Shown one piece after another: positions 10,370 to 19,527 of a stretch of 64,000 nt of DNA. The DNA comes from Herbiconiux sp. A18JL235 (GTDB lineage Bacteria > Actinomycetota > Actinomycetes > Actinomycetales > Microbacteriaceae): contig NZ_CP162511.1 in NCBI RefSeq assembly GCF_040939305.1, positions 1,240,001-1,304,000 on the forward strand, read 5' to 3'. The position numbers were made by a program, and so were the translations under genes. The notes beneath the pieces are model-generated. The model searched no databases and was not told the origin of the DNA. It was given only the letters and a program-made list of their open reading frames with translations. Each line of letters starts with the position of its first letter. The first letter of the stretch is position 1.

Positions 10370-11482
10370 ATGAGCATCGCAGAGACCTCCACCTTCCCCC
10401 TCCGCTTCGAGTTCACGCCCTCCCAGGCGGCGCGCGACGAGGCGGAGCGCGAGGTCATCCTCTCCGACCCCGGCTTCGGCAAGCACTTCACCGACCACAT
10501 GGTGAAGATCGACTGGACCATCGACGCCGGTTGGCACGATGCCGCCGTCATCCCGTACGGCCCCCTGCTGCTCGACCCCTCAGCCGCCGTGCTGCACTAC
10601 GCGCAGGAGATCTTCGAGGGCCTCAAGGCCTACCGCCACGCCGACGGCTCCATCCACACCTTCCGGCCGGAGAAGAACGCCGAGCGTCTGCAGCGTTCGG
10701 CCCGCCGACTGGCCCTCCCCGAGCTCTCCACCGACGACTTCGTCGAGTCGCTGAAGCAGCTCATCGCCGTCGACGGCGCCTGGGTTCCGGATGCGCCGGA
10801 GACGAGCCTCTACATCCGCCCCTTCATGATCGCCAACGAGTCGTTCCTCGGCGTGCGCCCCTCACAGAAGGTGGGCTACTACGTCATCGCGAGCCCCGCC
10901 GGCGCGTACTTCACGGGCGGTGTGGCGCCCGTGTCGATCTGGCTCTCCACCGAGTACTCCCGCGCGGGTCGCGGCGGCACCGGCGCTGCCAAGTGCGGCG
11001 GCAACTACGCCGCCTCGCTGCTGCCGCAGCAGGAGGCCTACGAGCACGGCTGCGCGCAGGTGCTCTTCCTCGACGGCGAGACCGGCCAGCACGTCGACGA
11101 GCTCGGCGGCATGAACGTGTTCTTCGTGCACGAGGGCGGCAAGATCGTCACCCCGCGCCTGACCGGCACCATCCTCGAGGGCATCACGCGCGACAGCATC
11201 ATCCAGCTCGCTCACGACCGCGGGCTCAGCGTCGAGGAGCGCGACGTGACCATCGAGGAATGGCGGGAGGGCGTCGGGTCGGGAACCATCACGGAGGTGT
11301 TCGCCTGCGGCACGGCCGCGGTGATCACGCCCATCTCGGCGCTGAAGTCGCCCGACGGGACGATCGGCGACGAGAACGCGCCGGCGGGTGAGCTCACCAT
11401 GTCGATCCGGCAGGAGCTCACCGACATCCAGTACGGTCGCATCCCCGACCGCCACGGCTGGCTGACCCGGCTGGACGCCTGA
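10370..11482 (+). CDS. ilvE: branched-chain amino acid aminotransferase
   Basis: A 370-residue class IV PLP aminotransferase transferring amino groups between glutamate and the branched-chain 2-oxo acids, the last step for Val, Leu and Ile. The PLP lysine is near residue 207 in GGTGAAKCGGNYAASL. The class IV signature EVFACGTAAVITPI lies near the C-terminus. The long form with an N-terminal extension matches actinobacterial IlvE. It starts 14 bases after leuB, and the next gene begins 2 bases after its stop. Confidence 0.95.
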   Translation: MSIAETSTFPLRFEFTPSQAARDEAEREVILSDPGFGKHFTDHMVKIDWTIDAGWHDAAVIPYGPLLLDPSAAVLHYAQEIFEGLKAYRHADGSIHTFRPEKNAERLQRSARRLALPELSTDDFVESLKQLIAVDGAWVPDAPETSLYIRPFMIANESFLGVRPSQKVGYYVIASPAGAYFTGGVAPVSIWLSTEYSRAGRGGTGAAKCGGNYAASLLPQQEAYEHGCAQVLFLDGETGQHVDELGGMNVFFVHEGGKIVTPRLTGTILEGITRDSIIQLAHDRGLSVEERDVTIEEWREGVGSGTITEVFACGTAAVITPISALKSPDGTIGDENAPAGELTMSIRQELTDIQYGRIPDRHGWLTRLDA

Positions 11483-11484
11483 CC

Positions 11485-12246
11485 ATGAAGATCGCACGGT
11501 TCAGCCACCAGGGTGCCATCAACTTCGGCATCGTCGACGACGGCGATCTCGTGGTGCTGAACGGCGATCCCATGTTCGCCGGTTACGACACCACGGGGGA
11601 GCGGGTGCCGCTCGAGAGCGCCACCCTGCTCGCCCCCGTCATCCCTCGGTCGAAGGTGGTGGCGGTGGGCAAGAACTACCGCGACCACGTCGCCGAGATG
11701 GGCGGGGGTGAGGCGCCGGCCGAACCGCTGCTGTTCCTGAAGCCGAACACCGCAGTCATCGGCCCGGGCGACACCATCGTGCGGCCTCCCCAGTCGAATC
11801 GGGTCGATTACGAGGGCGAGCTGGCCGTGGTGATCGGGAGCGTCGCGAAGAACGTCGCCGCTGCCGACGCCGAGCGGGTGATCTTCGGCTACACCGTGGC
11901 CAACGACGTGACGGCGCGCGACCTGCAGAAGACCGACGGACAGTGGGCGAGGGCAAAGGGGTTCGACACCTTCTGCCCGCTGGGGCCCGTGATCGAGACG
12001 GAGTTCGACCTCGCTTCGGCCACGGTGGAGACCCGGCTGAACGGCTCTCTCGTGCAGAGCGCTCCGCTCACCGACATGATCCACTCGGTGCCCGAGATCA
12101 TCGCCTACGTCTCTGCGGTCTTCACCCTCCTCCCCGGCGACGTCATCCTCACCGGCACCCCCGCGGGTGTGGGCTTCGTCGAGACGGGAGACGTCGTCGA
12201 CGTCGAGGTCTCGGGAATCGGCGTGCTGTCGAACCCGGTCTCCTGA
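11485..12246 (+). CDS. fumarylacetoacetate hydrolase family protein
   Basis: A 253-residue FAH-superfamily protein. The fold motifs are clear: NYRDHVAEMG, LFLKPNTAVIGPGDTI, the metal-binding YEGELAVVIG, YTVANDVTARDLQ, AKGFDTFCPLGPVI and GDVILTGTPAGVGFV. Relatives act as acylpyruvate hydrolases, oxaloacetate decarboxylases or tautomerases. The exact substrate cannot be told from sequence. It starts 2 bases after ilvE, so it is translationally coupled to it. An FAH gene behind ilvE is a recurrent actinobacterial arrangement, which suggests a metabolite-repair or 2-oxo acid side-reaction role (inference). Confidence 0.85.
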   Translation: MKIARFSHQGAINFGIVDDGDLVVLNGDPMFAGYDTTGERVPLESATLLAPVIPRSKVVAVGKNYRDHVAEMGGGEAPAEPLLFLKPNTAVIGPGDTIVRPPQSNRVDYEGELAVVIGSVAKNVAAADAERVIFGYTVANDVTARDLQKTDGQWARAKGFDTFCPLGPVIETEFDLASATVETRLNGSLVQSAPLTDMIHSVPEIIAYVSAVFTLLPGDVILTGTPAGVGFVETGDVVDVEVSGIGVLSNPVS

Positions 12247-12289
12247 GACGCCCGTCGCGGCTGCTCACGCCTCAGCCGGCTCAGGCCGC

Positions 12290-12727
12290 TCAGGCGGAGG
12301 TGGTCTCGGCGGCAGCCTCGAGAGCGCCGATCGCCGCGGCGATGCTCGCCACCTGCTCCTCGCTCAGCTCGTCGAACACCTCGAGCACGCGGTGGGCGCG
12401 TTCATCGCGGGCGACACGGATGGCCTCGGTACCCTCGGCCGTGGGGCTGACGAAGAACGACCTGCCGTCGCCTGGATCGGCCGACCGCTGCACGAGGCCC
12501 CGCGATTCGAGGTCGGCCAGCAGACGCGTCACGGTGGGTGCCGCCACCCGTTCGAGCCGGGCGATGTCTCCGGGGCGGATGGGCGCGCTCGTCACGATCG
12601 TGGCGAGCGCCGACACCTGCCCGGGCGTCAACTCGCTGGCCGGACGGATGCGCCGGTTGAGCCGGCCGATCGAGAAGGCCAGCCGGGCGGCGAGATCGGC
12701 GCGGTCGGAGGGTGTCTCGTGGGTCAT
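12290..12727 (-). CDS. MarR-family transcriptional regulator
   Basis: A 145-residue winged-helix regulator. The recognition region is around residues 45-95 (LTPGQVSALATIVTSAPIRPGDIARLERVAAPTVTRLLADLESRGLVQRSADPGDGRSFFVSPT), with the DxRs wing typical of MarR. Helices for dimerisation flank it. It is divergent from the MFS exporter at 12969, the classical arrangement in which MarR represses an efflux pump until a phenolic or drug ligand binds. The 241-bp intergenic region contains two copies of TTCACATC that may be operator half sites. Confidence 0.87.
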   Translation of the reverse strand: MTHETPSDRADLAARLAFSIGRLNRRIRPASELTPGQVSALATIVTSAPIRPGDIARLERVAAPTVTRLLADLESRGLVQRSADPGDGRSFFVSPTAEGTEAIRVARDERAHRVLEVFDELSEEQVASIAAAIGALEAAAETTSA

Positions 12728-12766
12728 CGTGCGCTTTCGTGCAGGTCGACAGGATGGCTCGAGTCT

Positions 12767-12851
12767 TTCACATCGATGAACATCGTGCCTGGGTGGAGAC
12801 CGGCATTGCGCATCCGTTCACCGCGGCGCTAATGTGGACGCTGTTCACATC
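12767..12851. promoter_or_regulatory. candidate MarR operator region
   Basis: TTCACATC occurs at 12767-12774, where it is embedded in the near-palindrome TTCACATCGATGAA, and again at 12844-12851. Both lie in the divergent region between the marR-like gene and the MFS gene. Assignment to MarR is inferred from position. Confidence 0.35.
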
Positions 12852-12968
12852 CACAGGATGCCGCCTTCGCGGAATATCGGGCGCCCCACGCGCGCTGCAC
12901 ACCGATAGCCCCTCGTCTCCTCACCGCCTTCCACCCTGCCCTCCTCCGCGCCTCGACAGGATCTCTTC

Positions 12969-14498
12969 GTGACCGACAGCATCACCGGCTCCACAGCACT
13001 CGCCGCCGACACCGCCCCGCCCGACGACCAGGCGCGCCTCGCGCGCCGCAACAAGCTCGTCATCAACCTCCTGCTCGTCTCGGCCTTCGTCGTCATCCTC
13101 AACGAGACGATCATGGGTGTCGCCATCCCGCACCTGGTCACCGACCTCGGCATCACCGAGGTCGCCGCACAGTGGCTCTCGACGGCGTTCATGCTCACCA
13201 TGGCCGTCGTCATCCCCATCACCGGGTTCCTGCTGCAGCGCTTCAACACGCGGCCGATCTTCATCGCCGCGATGTCGCTGTTCAGCGTAGGAACGCTCAT
13301 CGCCGCCTCCTCGCCCGGGTTCGAGATGCTGCTCGTCGGTCGCGTGGTGCAGGCCAGCGGCACCGCCATCATGATGCCGCTGCTCATGACGACGGTGATG
13401 ACCCTGGTGCCGCCGGCCACGCGCGGGCGCACCATGGGCAACATCTCCATCGTCATCTCGGTGGCCCCGGCGCTCGGCCCGACCATCTCGGGCATCATCC
13501 TCAGCACCCTCTCCTGGCGGTGGATGTTCATCCTCGTGCTCCCCATCGCCGTCGGTGCGCTCGTGCTCGGCTTCCTGCGCGTGCAGAACGTCACCGAGCC
13601 GCGGCCGACGCCGATCGACGTCGTCTCGGTAGTGCTCTCGGCCTTCGGCTTCGGCGGCCTGGTGTTCGGCCTGAGTAACCTCGGCGAGGGCGCCGGCGAC
13701 CCGGTGTCGTCGTGGGTTCCGCTTGCGGTGGGTGTGCTGGGTCTCGGTGCCTTCGTCTGGCGCCAGATCTCGCTGCAGCGCCGCTCGCGCGCCCTGCTCG
13801 ACCTGCGCACCTTCCGCTCGCGCACCTTCGGCGTCGCGATCGTCATGATGGCGATCAGCATGATGGCGCTGTTCGGAACGGTCATCGTGCTGCCCTTCTT
13901 CATGCAGGACGTGCTGCGGCTCGACGCCCTCACCACCGGCCTGCTGCTCCTCCCCGGCGGCCTGGTGATGGGCGTGCTCGCGCCGTTCGTCGGCCGCATC
14001 TACGACAGGGTCGGCCCCACGCCGCTGCTCGTGCCCGGCGCGTTCATCGTGAGCGGTGTGCTCTGGGGCCTCACGCTGGTGAACGAGAACACCTCGATGT
14101 GGTGGGTGCTCGCCGCGCACATCACGCTGAGCGTCGGTCTCGCCCTCATGTTCACGCCCCTGTTCACCTCGGCGCTCGGCTCGCTCACCCCGCAGCTGTA
14201 CTCGCACGGGTCGGCGACCATCGGCACCGTGCAGCAGCTGGCGGGTGCCGCGGGCACCGCGCTGTTCATCGCCGTGATGGCGGGTGTCACCGCGTCGACC
14301 GCCGCCGCGGGTGCGAGCGAGGTCGGTGCGACTGCTGCCGGGGTGAAGGCGGCGTTCCTGTGCGGTGCCGTCATCTCGCTAGGCGGCGTCGTCGCCTCGT
14401 TCTTCGTGCGGCGGCCCGCGAACGTGGCGCCGGGCGACGAGGCCGTCATCGACGGTGCAGCGGGGGTCGCGGCAGAGGGAGCGCCGCTCGGGCACTGA
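12969..14498 (+). CDS. MFS multidrug exporter, DHA2 (EmrB/QacA-like) family
   Basis: A 509-residue proton antiporter with about 14 transmembrane helices. The N-terminal motif LLVSAFVVILNETIMGVAIPHLVTDLGI is typical of DHA2 helix 1. Motif C-like APALGPTISGIIL lies in helix 5, and a VVQASGTAIMMPLLMTTVM segment in helix 4. The start is GTG at 12969. It is divergent from a MarR regulator, so it is probably a substrate-induced drug or aromatic-compound exporter. The C-terminus ends in an Ala/Gly-rich cytoplasmic tail. Confidence 0.9.
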   Translation: MTDSITGSTALAADTAPPDDQARLARRNKLVINLLLVSAFVVILNETIMGVAIPHLVTDLGITEVAAQWLSTAFMLTMAVVIPITGFLLQRFNTRPIFIAAMSLFSVGTLIAASSPGFEMLLVGRVVQASGTAIMMPLLMTTVMTLVPPATRGRTMGNISIVISVAPALGPTISGIILSTLSWRWMFILVLPIAVGALVLGFLRVQNVTEPRPTPIDVVSVVLSAFGFGGLVFGLSNLGEGAGDPVSSWVPLAVGVLGLGAFVWRQISLQRRSRALLDLRTFRSRTFGVAIVMMAISMMALFGTVIVLPFFMQDVLRLDALTTGLLLLPGGLVMGVLAPFVGRIYDRVGPTPLLVPGAFIVSGVLWGLTLVNENTSMWWVLAAHITLSVGLALMFTPLFTSALGSLTPQLYSHGSATIGTVQQLAGAAGTALFIAVMAGVTASTAAAGASEVGATAAGVKAAFLCGAVISLGGVVASFFVRRPANVAPGDEAVIDGAAGVAAEGAPLGH

Positions 14499-14509
14499 GC
14501 CCGCGGTCC

Positions 14510-15262
14510 TCAACCTTCCGCGCCGGGGGTTCTGGCCCGGGCTCGGTACTCCACCTCGGGCCGCCCCGGCGTGCCGTAGCGCTGCTCGCGGCGCGCGGCC
14601 CCGGTGTCGGCGAGGTGCTCGAGGTACCGTCGTGCGGTCACGCGCGACACCTGCTGCGAGGCAGCCAGTTCCGAAGCCGAGACGCCGAGGGGCGCGGCCT
14701 CGCGCAACGCCCCGCGCACCCGCTCGAGCGTCTCAGCGGTGAGCCCCTTCGGCAGCGGGGCACCATGGTCGCGGCGGAGGGCGGCGAAGGTGGAGTCGAC
14801 CTCCTGCTGGTCGGTCACCGTTCCGCCTGCGATGCGCGCGTGGAAGTCGCGGTACGACTCGAGCTTCTCGGCGAAGGCGGCGAAGCCGAAGGGCTTGATG
14901 AGGTACTGCACGATGCCGAGCGAGACGGCAGAGCGCACCACCGACGCGTCGCGCACGGCCGTGACCGCGATGACGTCGGTCTCGACGCCGGCGGCGCGCA
15001 GCGACCGGCAGAACTCGATGCCGGTGGTGTCGGGAAGGTTGACGTCGAGCAGGATGAGGTCGATGGCCGGCGCGGCCCCCGAGACGGCGGCGCGCACCGC
15101 CCGCATCGCCTCGGCTCCGGATCCGGCGGTCGCCGCGACCGCGAAGCCGGGGAGCCGGGCGAGGTAGGCCGCGTGCGCTTCCGCGGTGAGCCGTTCGTCT
15201 TCGACGACCAGCACCCGGATGTCGGGCGACGGCGCGCTGCCGGCGGGCCCCTCGCCGTTCAT
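14510..15262 (-). CDS. response regulator, CitB/DcuR-like
   Basis: A 250-residue response regulator. The receiver domain (~14-135) has acidic pocket E21-D22, phospho-acceptor D73 in LILLDVNLPD and the conserved K in YLIKPFGF. The C-terminal half (~155-225) holds a helix-turn-helix (GVSASELAASQQVSRVTARRYLEHLADTG) as in CitB/DctR regulators. Its ATG overlaps the stop of the sensor kinase gene by 4 bp (ATGA at 15259-15262). It probably activates the divergent dicarboxylate carrier gene at 17050 when the kinase detects substrate. Confidence 0.9.
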   Translation of the reverse strand: MNGEGPAGSAPSPDIRVLVVEDERLTAEAHAAYLARLPGFAVAATAGSGAEAMRAVRAAVSGAAPAIDLILLDVNLPDTTGIEFCRSLRAAGVETDVIAVTAVRDASVVRSAVSLGIVQYLIKPFGFAAFAEKLESYRDFHARIAGGTVTDQQEVDSTFAALRRDHGAPLPKGLTAETLERVRGALREAAPLGVSASELAASQQVSRVTARRYLEHLADTGAARREQRYGTPGRPEVEYRARARTPGAEG

Positions 15263-16857
15263 CGCACCGACTCCGCGGGAACGGGCAGAGTCACGGTGAA
15301 CCGCGAACCCTCGACGGTCACCTCGCCCCCCAGTCGCCGTGCCGCCTGCCGCACCAGTGCCAGGCCGATGCCGTGGCCCTCGCCGGTCTTCGTCGTCACA
15401 CCGAGGCCGAACACGCTCTCGGCGAGCCGCTCGCCCGGCCCCGGCCCGCTGTCGGAGACCTCGATGCGGAACGTACCCCGCGCATCCGCCCCGATCCCCA
15501 CCTCGACCACCGGATGCTCGGTGCCCGCCACGGCGTCGAGAGCGTTGTCGACGAGGTTGCCGACGATGGTGATGAGCTCGTGCGGCGGCAGCCCGCCCAC
15601 GTCGACGCGACCGGGGATGACCAGCTCGAGGGTGACGCCGCGCTCGGCGGCCTGCGGCGCCTTGCCGAGCAGCAGTGCGAGCAGCACCGGTTCGTCGAGG
15701 GCGGTGAGGATGCGGTCGGCGAGCTGCTGGCTCACGGCCAGCTGCGAGGAGGCGAGCTCTGCCGCCTCGGCGGCGCGACCCAGCTCGATGAGCGCGACGA
15801 TGGTGTGCAGGCGGTTGGCGAACTCGTGCGTTTGCGAGCGCAGGGCGTCGGAGAGGGTCGTCATCGTGTCGAGTTCGCCCGCGAGTTCCTGCAACCGGGT
15901 GTGGTCGCGAAGCGTCGTGACGGTGCCGACGAGCTGCGCGCGACCACGGGCGCGCCCGGACTCGGGCGTCGACACCACCCGGTCGCGATCGAGCACCAGC
16001 ACGTGCGTGTCGGTGACCACGATCTCGTCGACAGCGACCTCGGCCGAGATGAGCGCGGCGGCGACGGGAGCCGCCAGCGGCAGCTCCGACACCGCGACGG
16101 GCGCGCCGTCGCTCGAGCGGGGGAGGCCGAGCAGCTCGGCGGCGCGATCGTTGTAGAGCACCACCCGGCGCGAGGCGTCTTGCAGCAGCAGCCCCTCGCC
16201 GATGGAGTGCAGCACACCTTCGTAGTAGGCGAACATGCGGCTCATCTCCTCGGCGCCGCGGCCCCAGGTGACCCGCCGCAGGTACCGGCTGACGCCCCAG
16301 GAGGCGAGCGCGCCGAGCGCCAGGGCTGCCGCGGCGGCGAGAAGCACCGTCGCGATGCGGCCGCCGAGCGCGACCTGCGTGTTCGACACGGTGATGCCCG
16401 CCGAGACCAGCGCGACGACCCTGCCGCCCGCATCCTCGATGGGCACGACCGCGCGCACGGAGGGGCCGAGCGTTCCCGTGTAGGTCTCGGTGAACGACTC
16501 TCCGGCGAGCGCCCGGTCGATGGTGCCGAGGAACTGCTTGCCGATCTCGGCGGGGTCGCGGTGGGTGTAGCGGATGCGCTCGGGCGACATGATGGTGATG
16601 AAGTCGATGCCCGCCGAGTCCATGATGTCGACGGCGTAGGGCTGCAGGGTCGCCGTGGGGTCTGAAGAGGCGACCCCCTCGATCACGAACGGGTCGTGGG
16701 CGATGGTCTCGGCGACGGCGAGCGACCTGGCCGCGGCGTCGCGCTCGACGTCGGCGCGCGCGTCGGCCCAACTCGCCAGCACGGCCGCCCCGGTGAGCAC
16801 CAGGATGACGACGAGCTGCGACACGAAGAGCCTCGTCGCGATGCTCCACCGTCGCAT
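15259..16857 (-). CDS. sensor histidine kinase, CitA/DcuS-like
   Basis: A 532-residue membrane kinase. TM1 is at ~10-30 and an extracytoplasmic PAS-like (CACHE) sensor domain at ~35-175, with the AIGKQFLGTIDRALAGESFTETYTGTLG region seen in CitA/DctS sensors. TM2 is at ~177-200 and a cytoplasmic PAS at ~220-320. The H-box SQTHEFANRLHTIVALIELG has the phospho-histidine near 344, and the ATPase N/G boxes are NLVDNALDAV and GHGIGLALVRQAARRLGG. The start at 16857 is preceded by a strong GGAGGT. The adjacent C4-dicarboxylate carrier suggests that it senses citrate or a C4-dicarboxylate. Confidence 0.92.
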   Translation of the reverse strand: MRRWSIATRLFVSQLVVILVLTGAAVLASWADARADVERDAAARSLAVAETIAHDPFVIEGVASSDPTATLQPYAVDIMDSAGIDFITIMSPERIRYTHRDPAEIGKQFLGTIDRALAGESFTETYTGTLGPSVRAVVPIEDAGGRVVALVSAGITVSNTQVALGGRIATVLLAAAAALALGALASWGVSRYLRRVTWGRGAEEMSRMFAYYEGVLHSIGEGLLLQDASRRVVLYNDRAAELLGLPRSSDGAPVAVSELPLAAPVAAALISAEVAVDEIVVTDTHVLVLDRDRVVSTPESGRARGRAQLVGTVTTLRDHTRLQELAGELDTMTTLSDALRSQTHEFANRLHTIVALIELGRAAEAAELASSQLAVSQQLADRILTALDEPVLLALLLGKAPQAAERGVTLELVIPGRVDVGGLPPHELITIVGNLVDNALDAVAGTEHPVVEVGIGADARGTFRIEVSDSGPGPGERLAESVFGLGVTTKTGEGHGIGLALVRQAARRLGGEVTVEGSRFTVTLPVPAESVR

Positions 16858-17049
16858 GACGCCCACCTCCTGCCGCCTCCTCGCCTGCATCCTCACTGTA
16901 GGCGCGCAGCACGGTGCGTGGGGCGAGCCCGGCGCGAACACTATGAACAGAAGGCTCCCGGTGCAGGGGCGGGCGCTGAAGCTGGGCGTCACGCATCCGA
17001 TCACAGGAATCCGTCTCAGGCGGTTCCGCCTCGAGGAATGAGGGAAGCA

Positions 17050-18531
17050 ATGGCGCTCCGATCACGAACCACCGACACCGCACCCCGCCGCCGCCGGCAC
17101 CTGGGGTCGTCGCACTACCTCTACATCGCCGTGATCGTCGCCGTGCTGGCGGGCGCGATCGTCGGTCTCGCCGCCCCGCAGTTCGCCGTGCAGCTGAAGC
17201 CCGTGGGCGACGCCTTCGTGGCACTGATCAAGATGATGATCGCCCCGATCATCTTCTGCACGATCGTGCTCGGGGTCGGCTCCATCGCCAAAGCGGCGAC
17301 GGTGGGCAAGGTCGGGGGCCTCGCGCTCGGCTACTTCATCGTGATGTCGACCTTCGCGCTCGGCATCGGGCTCGTGGTGGGGAACATCATCCACCCCGGC
17401 GCGGGCCTCGACATCGCGAACGCCAGCTACGACGCCTCCGGCACCAAGGAGGCCGCGACCACCACCAAGTTCCTGCTCGGCATCATCCCGACCTCGTTGC
17501 TGTCGTCGCTGACGGCCGGCAACATCCTGCAGGTGCTGTTCGTGGCGCTGCTCGTGGGCTTCGCCCTGCAGAAGATGGGCACGAAGGGCACCCCCATCCT
17601 CGGGGCGATCCGGCAGATCCAGGCGCTGGTGTTCCGCATCCTCGCCATGATCATGTGGGTCGCGCCGCTCGGCGCCTTCGGGGCCATCGCCGCAGTGGTC
17701 GGCAACACCGGCTTCGGCGCCATCGTCGCGCTCGGCACCCTCATGATCGCCTTCTACATCACCTGCGCCCTGTTCATCGTGGTCGTGCTGGGCTCGCTGC
17801 TCTGGCTCGTCGGCCGGGTGAACATCTTCCGGATGATGAAGTACCTCGGCCGCGAGTACCTGCTCATCGTGTCGACCTCGTCGAGCGAGGTGGTGCTGCC
17901 ACGGCTCATCGCGAAGATGGAGCACGCGGGGGTGTCGAAGCCCGTGGCGGGCATCACCATCCCCACCGGCTACTCGTTCAACCTCGACGGCACGGCCATC
18001 TACCTCACCATGGCGTCGCTGTTCATCGCCAGCGCCATGGGCACCCCGCTCTCGATCGGCGAGCAGGTCTCGCTGCTGCTGTTCATGATGATCGCGTCGA
18101 AGGGTGCTGCCGGGGTCACCGGCGCCGGCCTCGCCACCCTGGCCGGCGGACTCCAGGCGCACCGCCCTGACCTCGTCGACGGCGTGGGCGTGATCGTGGG
18201 CATCGACCGGTTCATGTCGGAGGCCCGTGCGCTCACGAACTTCACCGGCAACGCCGTCGCCACCCTGCTCGTCGGCACCTGGACGAAGGAGCTCGACCGG
18301 GAGCAGCTGACGGCCGTGCTGGCCGGCGAGCGCCCGTTCGACGAGTCGACGATGAGCGTCGACGACCACCTGGGCGCCGACGAAGCGGCCGAGGTGCAGC
18401 GCGAGCAGCACCCTGTGCCCGCGGCGGCCGCAGCGAGCGGATCGACGACGGAGAACCCGGTGACGACGGCCCCCGCCGCGCAGGAACCCGAGCTGGTCGG
18501 CTCGAACGCCGGAGGTACGCGGCTCGGCTGA
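17050..18531 (+). CDS. dctA: C4-dicarboxylate/cation symporter (DctA-like)
   Basis: A 493-residue DAACS-family carrier that imports succinate, fumarate or malate with H+ or Na+. There are about eight helices plus two re-entrant loops: LIKMMIAPIIFCTIVLGVGSI, the serine-rich loop STSSSEVVLPRLIAKME (HP1) and GYSFNLDGTAIYLTMASLFIASAMG. The C-terminal 60 residues are acidic, Ala-rich and cytoplasmic. Either ATG 17038 or ATG 17050 could start translation; 17050 has the better-placed GAGGAA/AGGGAAG. It is divergent from the CitA/CitB-like system, which probably controls it. Confidence 0.92.
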   Translation: MALRSRTTDTAPRRRRHLGSSHYLYIAVIVAVLAGAIVGLAAPQFAVQLKPVGDAFVALIKMMIAPIIFCTIVLGVGSIAKAATVGKVGGLALGYFIVMSTFALGIGLVVGNIIHPGAGLDIANASYDASGTKEAATTTKFLLGIIPTSLLSSLTAGNILQVLFVALLVGFALQKMGTKGTPILGAIRQIQALVFRILAMIMWVAPLGAFGAIAAVVGNTGFGAIVALGTLMIAFYITCALFIVVVLGSLLWLVGRVNIFRMMKYLGREYLLIVSTSSSEVVLPRLIAKMEHAGVSKPVAGITIPTGYSFNLDGTAIYLTMASLFIASAMGTPLSIGEQVSLLLFMMIASKGAAGVTGAGLATLAGGLQAHRPDLVDGVGVIVGIDRFMSEARALTNFTGNAVATLLVGTWTKELDREQLTAVLAGERPFDESTMSVDDHLGADEAAEVQREQHPVPAAAAASGSTTENPVTTAPAAQEPELVGSNAGGTRLG

Positions 18532-18540
18532 GCCACGGGC

Positions 18541-18553
18541 CGGCCTTCGGCCG
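18541..18553 (+). terminator. short GC hairpin after dctA
   Basis: CGGCC-TTC-GGCCG between the dctA stop and the convergent exonuclease stop. It could terminate transcription from both sides, but it is short and has no T tract. Confidence 0.4.
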
Positions 18554-18557
18554 CGCC

Positions 18558-19247
18558 TCACCCGAGGGCGAAGCCGAAGGAGGGCAGGGCCGGTGCGGCG
18601 AAGACGCCGCCACCGGCCCTTTCGCGTGGCACCCAGGTGGCGTCGGCGTCGATTCCGATGCCGGAGACCCGTGCGCCGGCTGGCGCGGGCTGCGCGGCGG
18701 CTCGGGCGAGCAGCTCGTTCCAGCCGTCGCGGGCGGGGGAGTGGTCGAGGTAGGCGCCGAGCAGGCGGGCTGTGGCCAGCGCGTCGACCGAGGCGCGGTG
18801 CGCTCCCTTCAGCTCGATGGCGAACGCCGCGCAACAGGCGGCGAGCGACCGCGGCCCGTGCGGCAGGAACTGCCGCGACAGCTGCAGGGTGCAGAGCGTG
18901 GCGGCCGGCGCCCACGAGCGATGGCCCGCCGCGGCCAGCTCGGCGAGGAGGAAGCGGCGGTCGAACGTGGCGTTGTGCGCCACCATCACCCGCCCGGCGA
19001 GCAGCCCCACGAGACTCGGCGCGATCTCGGCGAAGCGAGGTGCCGCGCGCAACTGCGCCGCCGTGATGCGGTGGATGCGCGTGGGGCCAGGCCCGATCCC
19101 CTCGCCCGGGTCGATCAGGGTGTCCCACCGGCCGGTGACGGTGCCGTCGGCGTCGGAGTGCACGACCGCCACCTCCACCGCCCGGTGCCGCCCGGCCTGA
19201 AGGCCCGTGGTCTCGAAGTCGATGGTCGCGAATCCCGGGCCGGTCAT
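18558..19247 (-). CDS. DnaQ-like 3'-5' exonuclease
   Basis: A 229-residue DEDDh-superfamily exonuclease. ExoI is FATIDFETTGL with metal ligands D10 and E12. ExoII is VAHNATFDRRFLLAEL, and ExoIII epsilon-type is AHRASVDALATARLLGAYL with the catalytic histidine and final aspartate. There is no polymerase or BRCT domain; the remaining ~50 residues (~180-229) end in a short C-terminal domain. It is probably a stand-alone proofreading or DNA-repair exonuclease similar to those in many actinobacteria. The predicted mRNA is leaderless. Confidence 0.87.
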   Translation of the reverse strand: MTGPGFATIDFETTGLQAGRHRAVEVAVVHSDADGTVTGRWDTLIDPGEGIGPGPTRIHRITAAQLRAAPRFAEIAPSLVGLLAGRVMVAHNATFDRRFLLAELAAAGHRSWAPAATLCTLQLSRQFLPHGPRSLAACCAAFAIELKGAHRASVDALATARLLGAYLDHSPARDGWNELLARAAAQPAPAGARVSGIGIDADATWVPRERAGGGVFAAPALPSFGFALG

Positions 19248-19253
19248 GCTGCG

Positions 19254-19259
19254 ACGCTA
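19254..19259 (-). promoter_or_regulatory. -10 box (leaderless) of the exonuclease gene
   Basis: On the minus strand TAGCGT is followed by six bases and the ATG at 19247. No SD is present. Confidence 0.6.
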
Positions 19260-19315
19260 CGAGCACCCTCCGACATCGAGATTGGTGGTCCCCTGTTCGC
19301 CCTCAGACTGCCGAC

Positions 19316-19394
19316 CCGGTTCGAAACCGCACACGTCGCACCATCCGAGCCCGGTAGGGCTGTGGACGGCTCGACGTTTGCGGTTTCGAACCGG
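19316..19394. repeat. palindromic element, copy 1
   Basis: A 23-bp inverted repeat: left arm 19316-19338 (starts CCGGTTCGAAACCGCA), right arm 19372-19394, 22 of 23 positions paired. The 33-base centre holds a small AGCCC/GGGCT hairpin. A related element lies at 22481-22559. The element is upstream of both divergent neighbours, so it does not act as their terminator. Confidence 0.75.
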
Positions 19395-19515
19395 CACCCG
19401 AGCGGGCGACAGAGAGCATCGCCGACAGCAGCGACGTCACCTACCTGAGCGCATCGGAACCAGACGAGTCGAGCCCAGGGACGATCGTGATCGAGCGAAT
19501 GTCTCCCGACCACGG

Positions 19516-19521
19516 GATAAT
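19516..19521 (+). promoter_or_regulatory. -10 box (leaderless) of the alcohol dehydrogenase gene
   Basis: GATAAT, six bases, then ATG at 19528. No SD is present. Confidence 0.55.
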
Positions 19522-19527
19522 TGACCC

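Noticed and set aside
14510..17224. Single large fused sensor-regulator protein from one long minus-strand frame
   Set aside because: The regulator starts at 15262 with ATGA overlap, and the kinase lies in another frame with its own start at 16857 and a strong SD.
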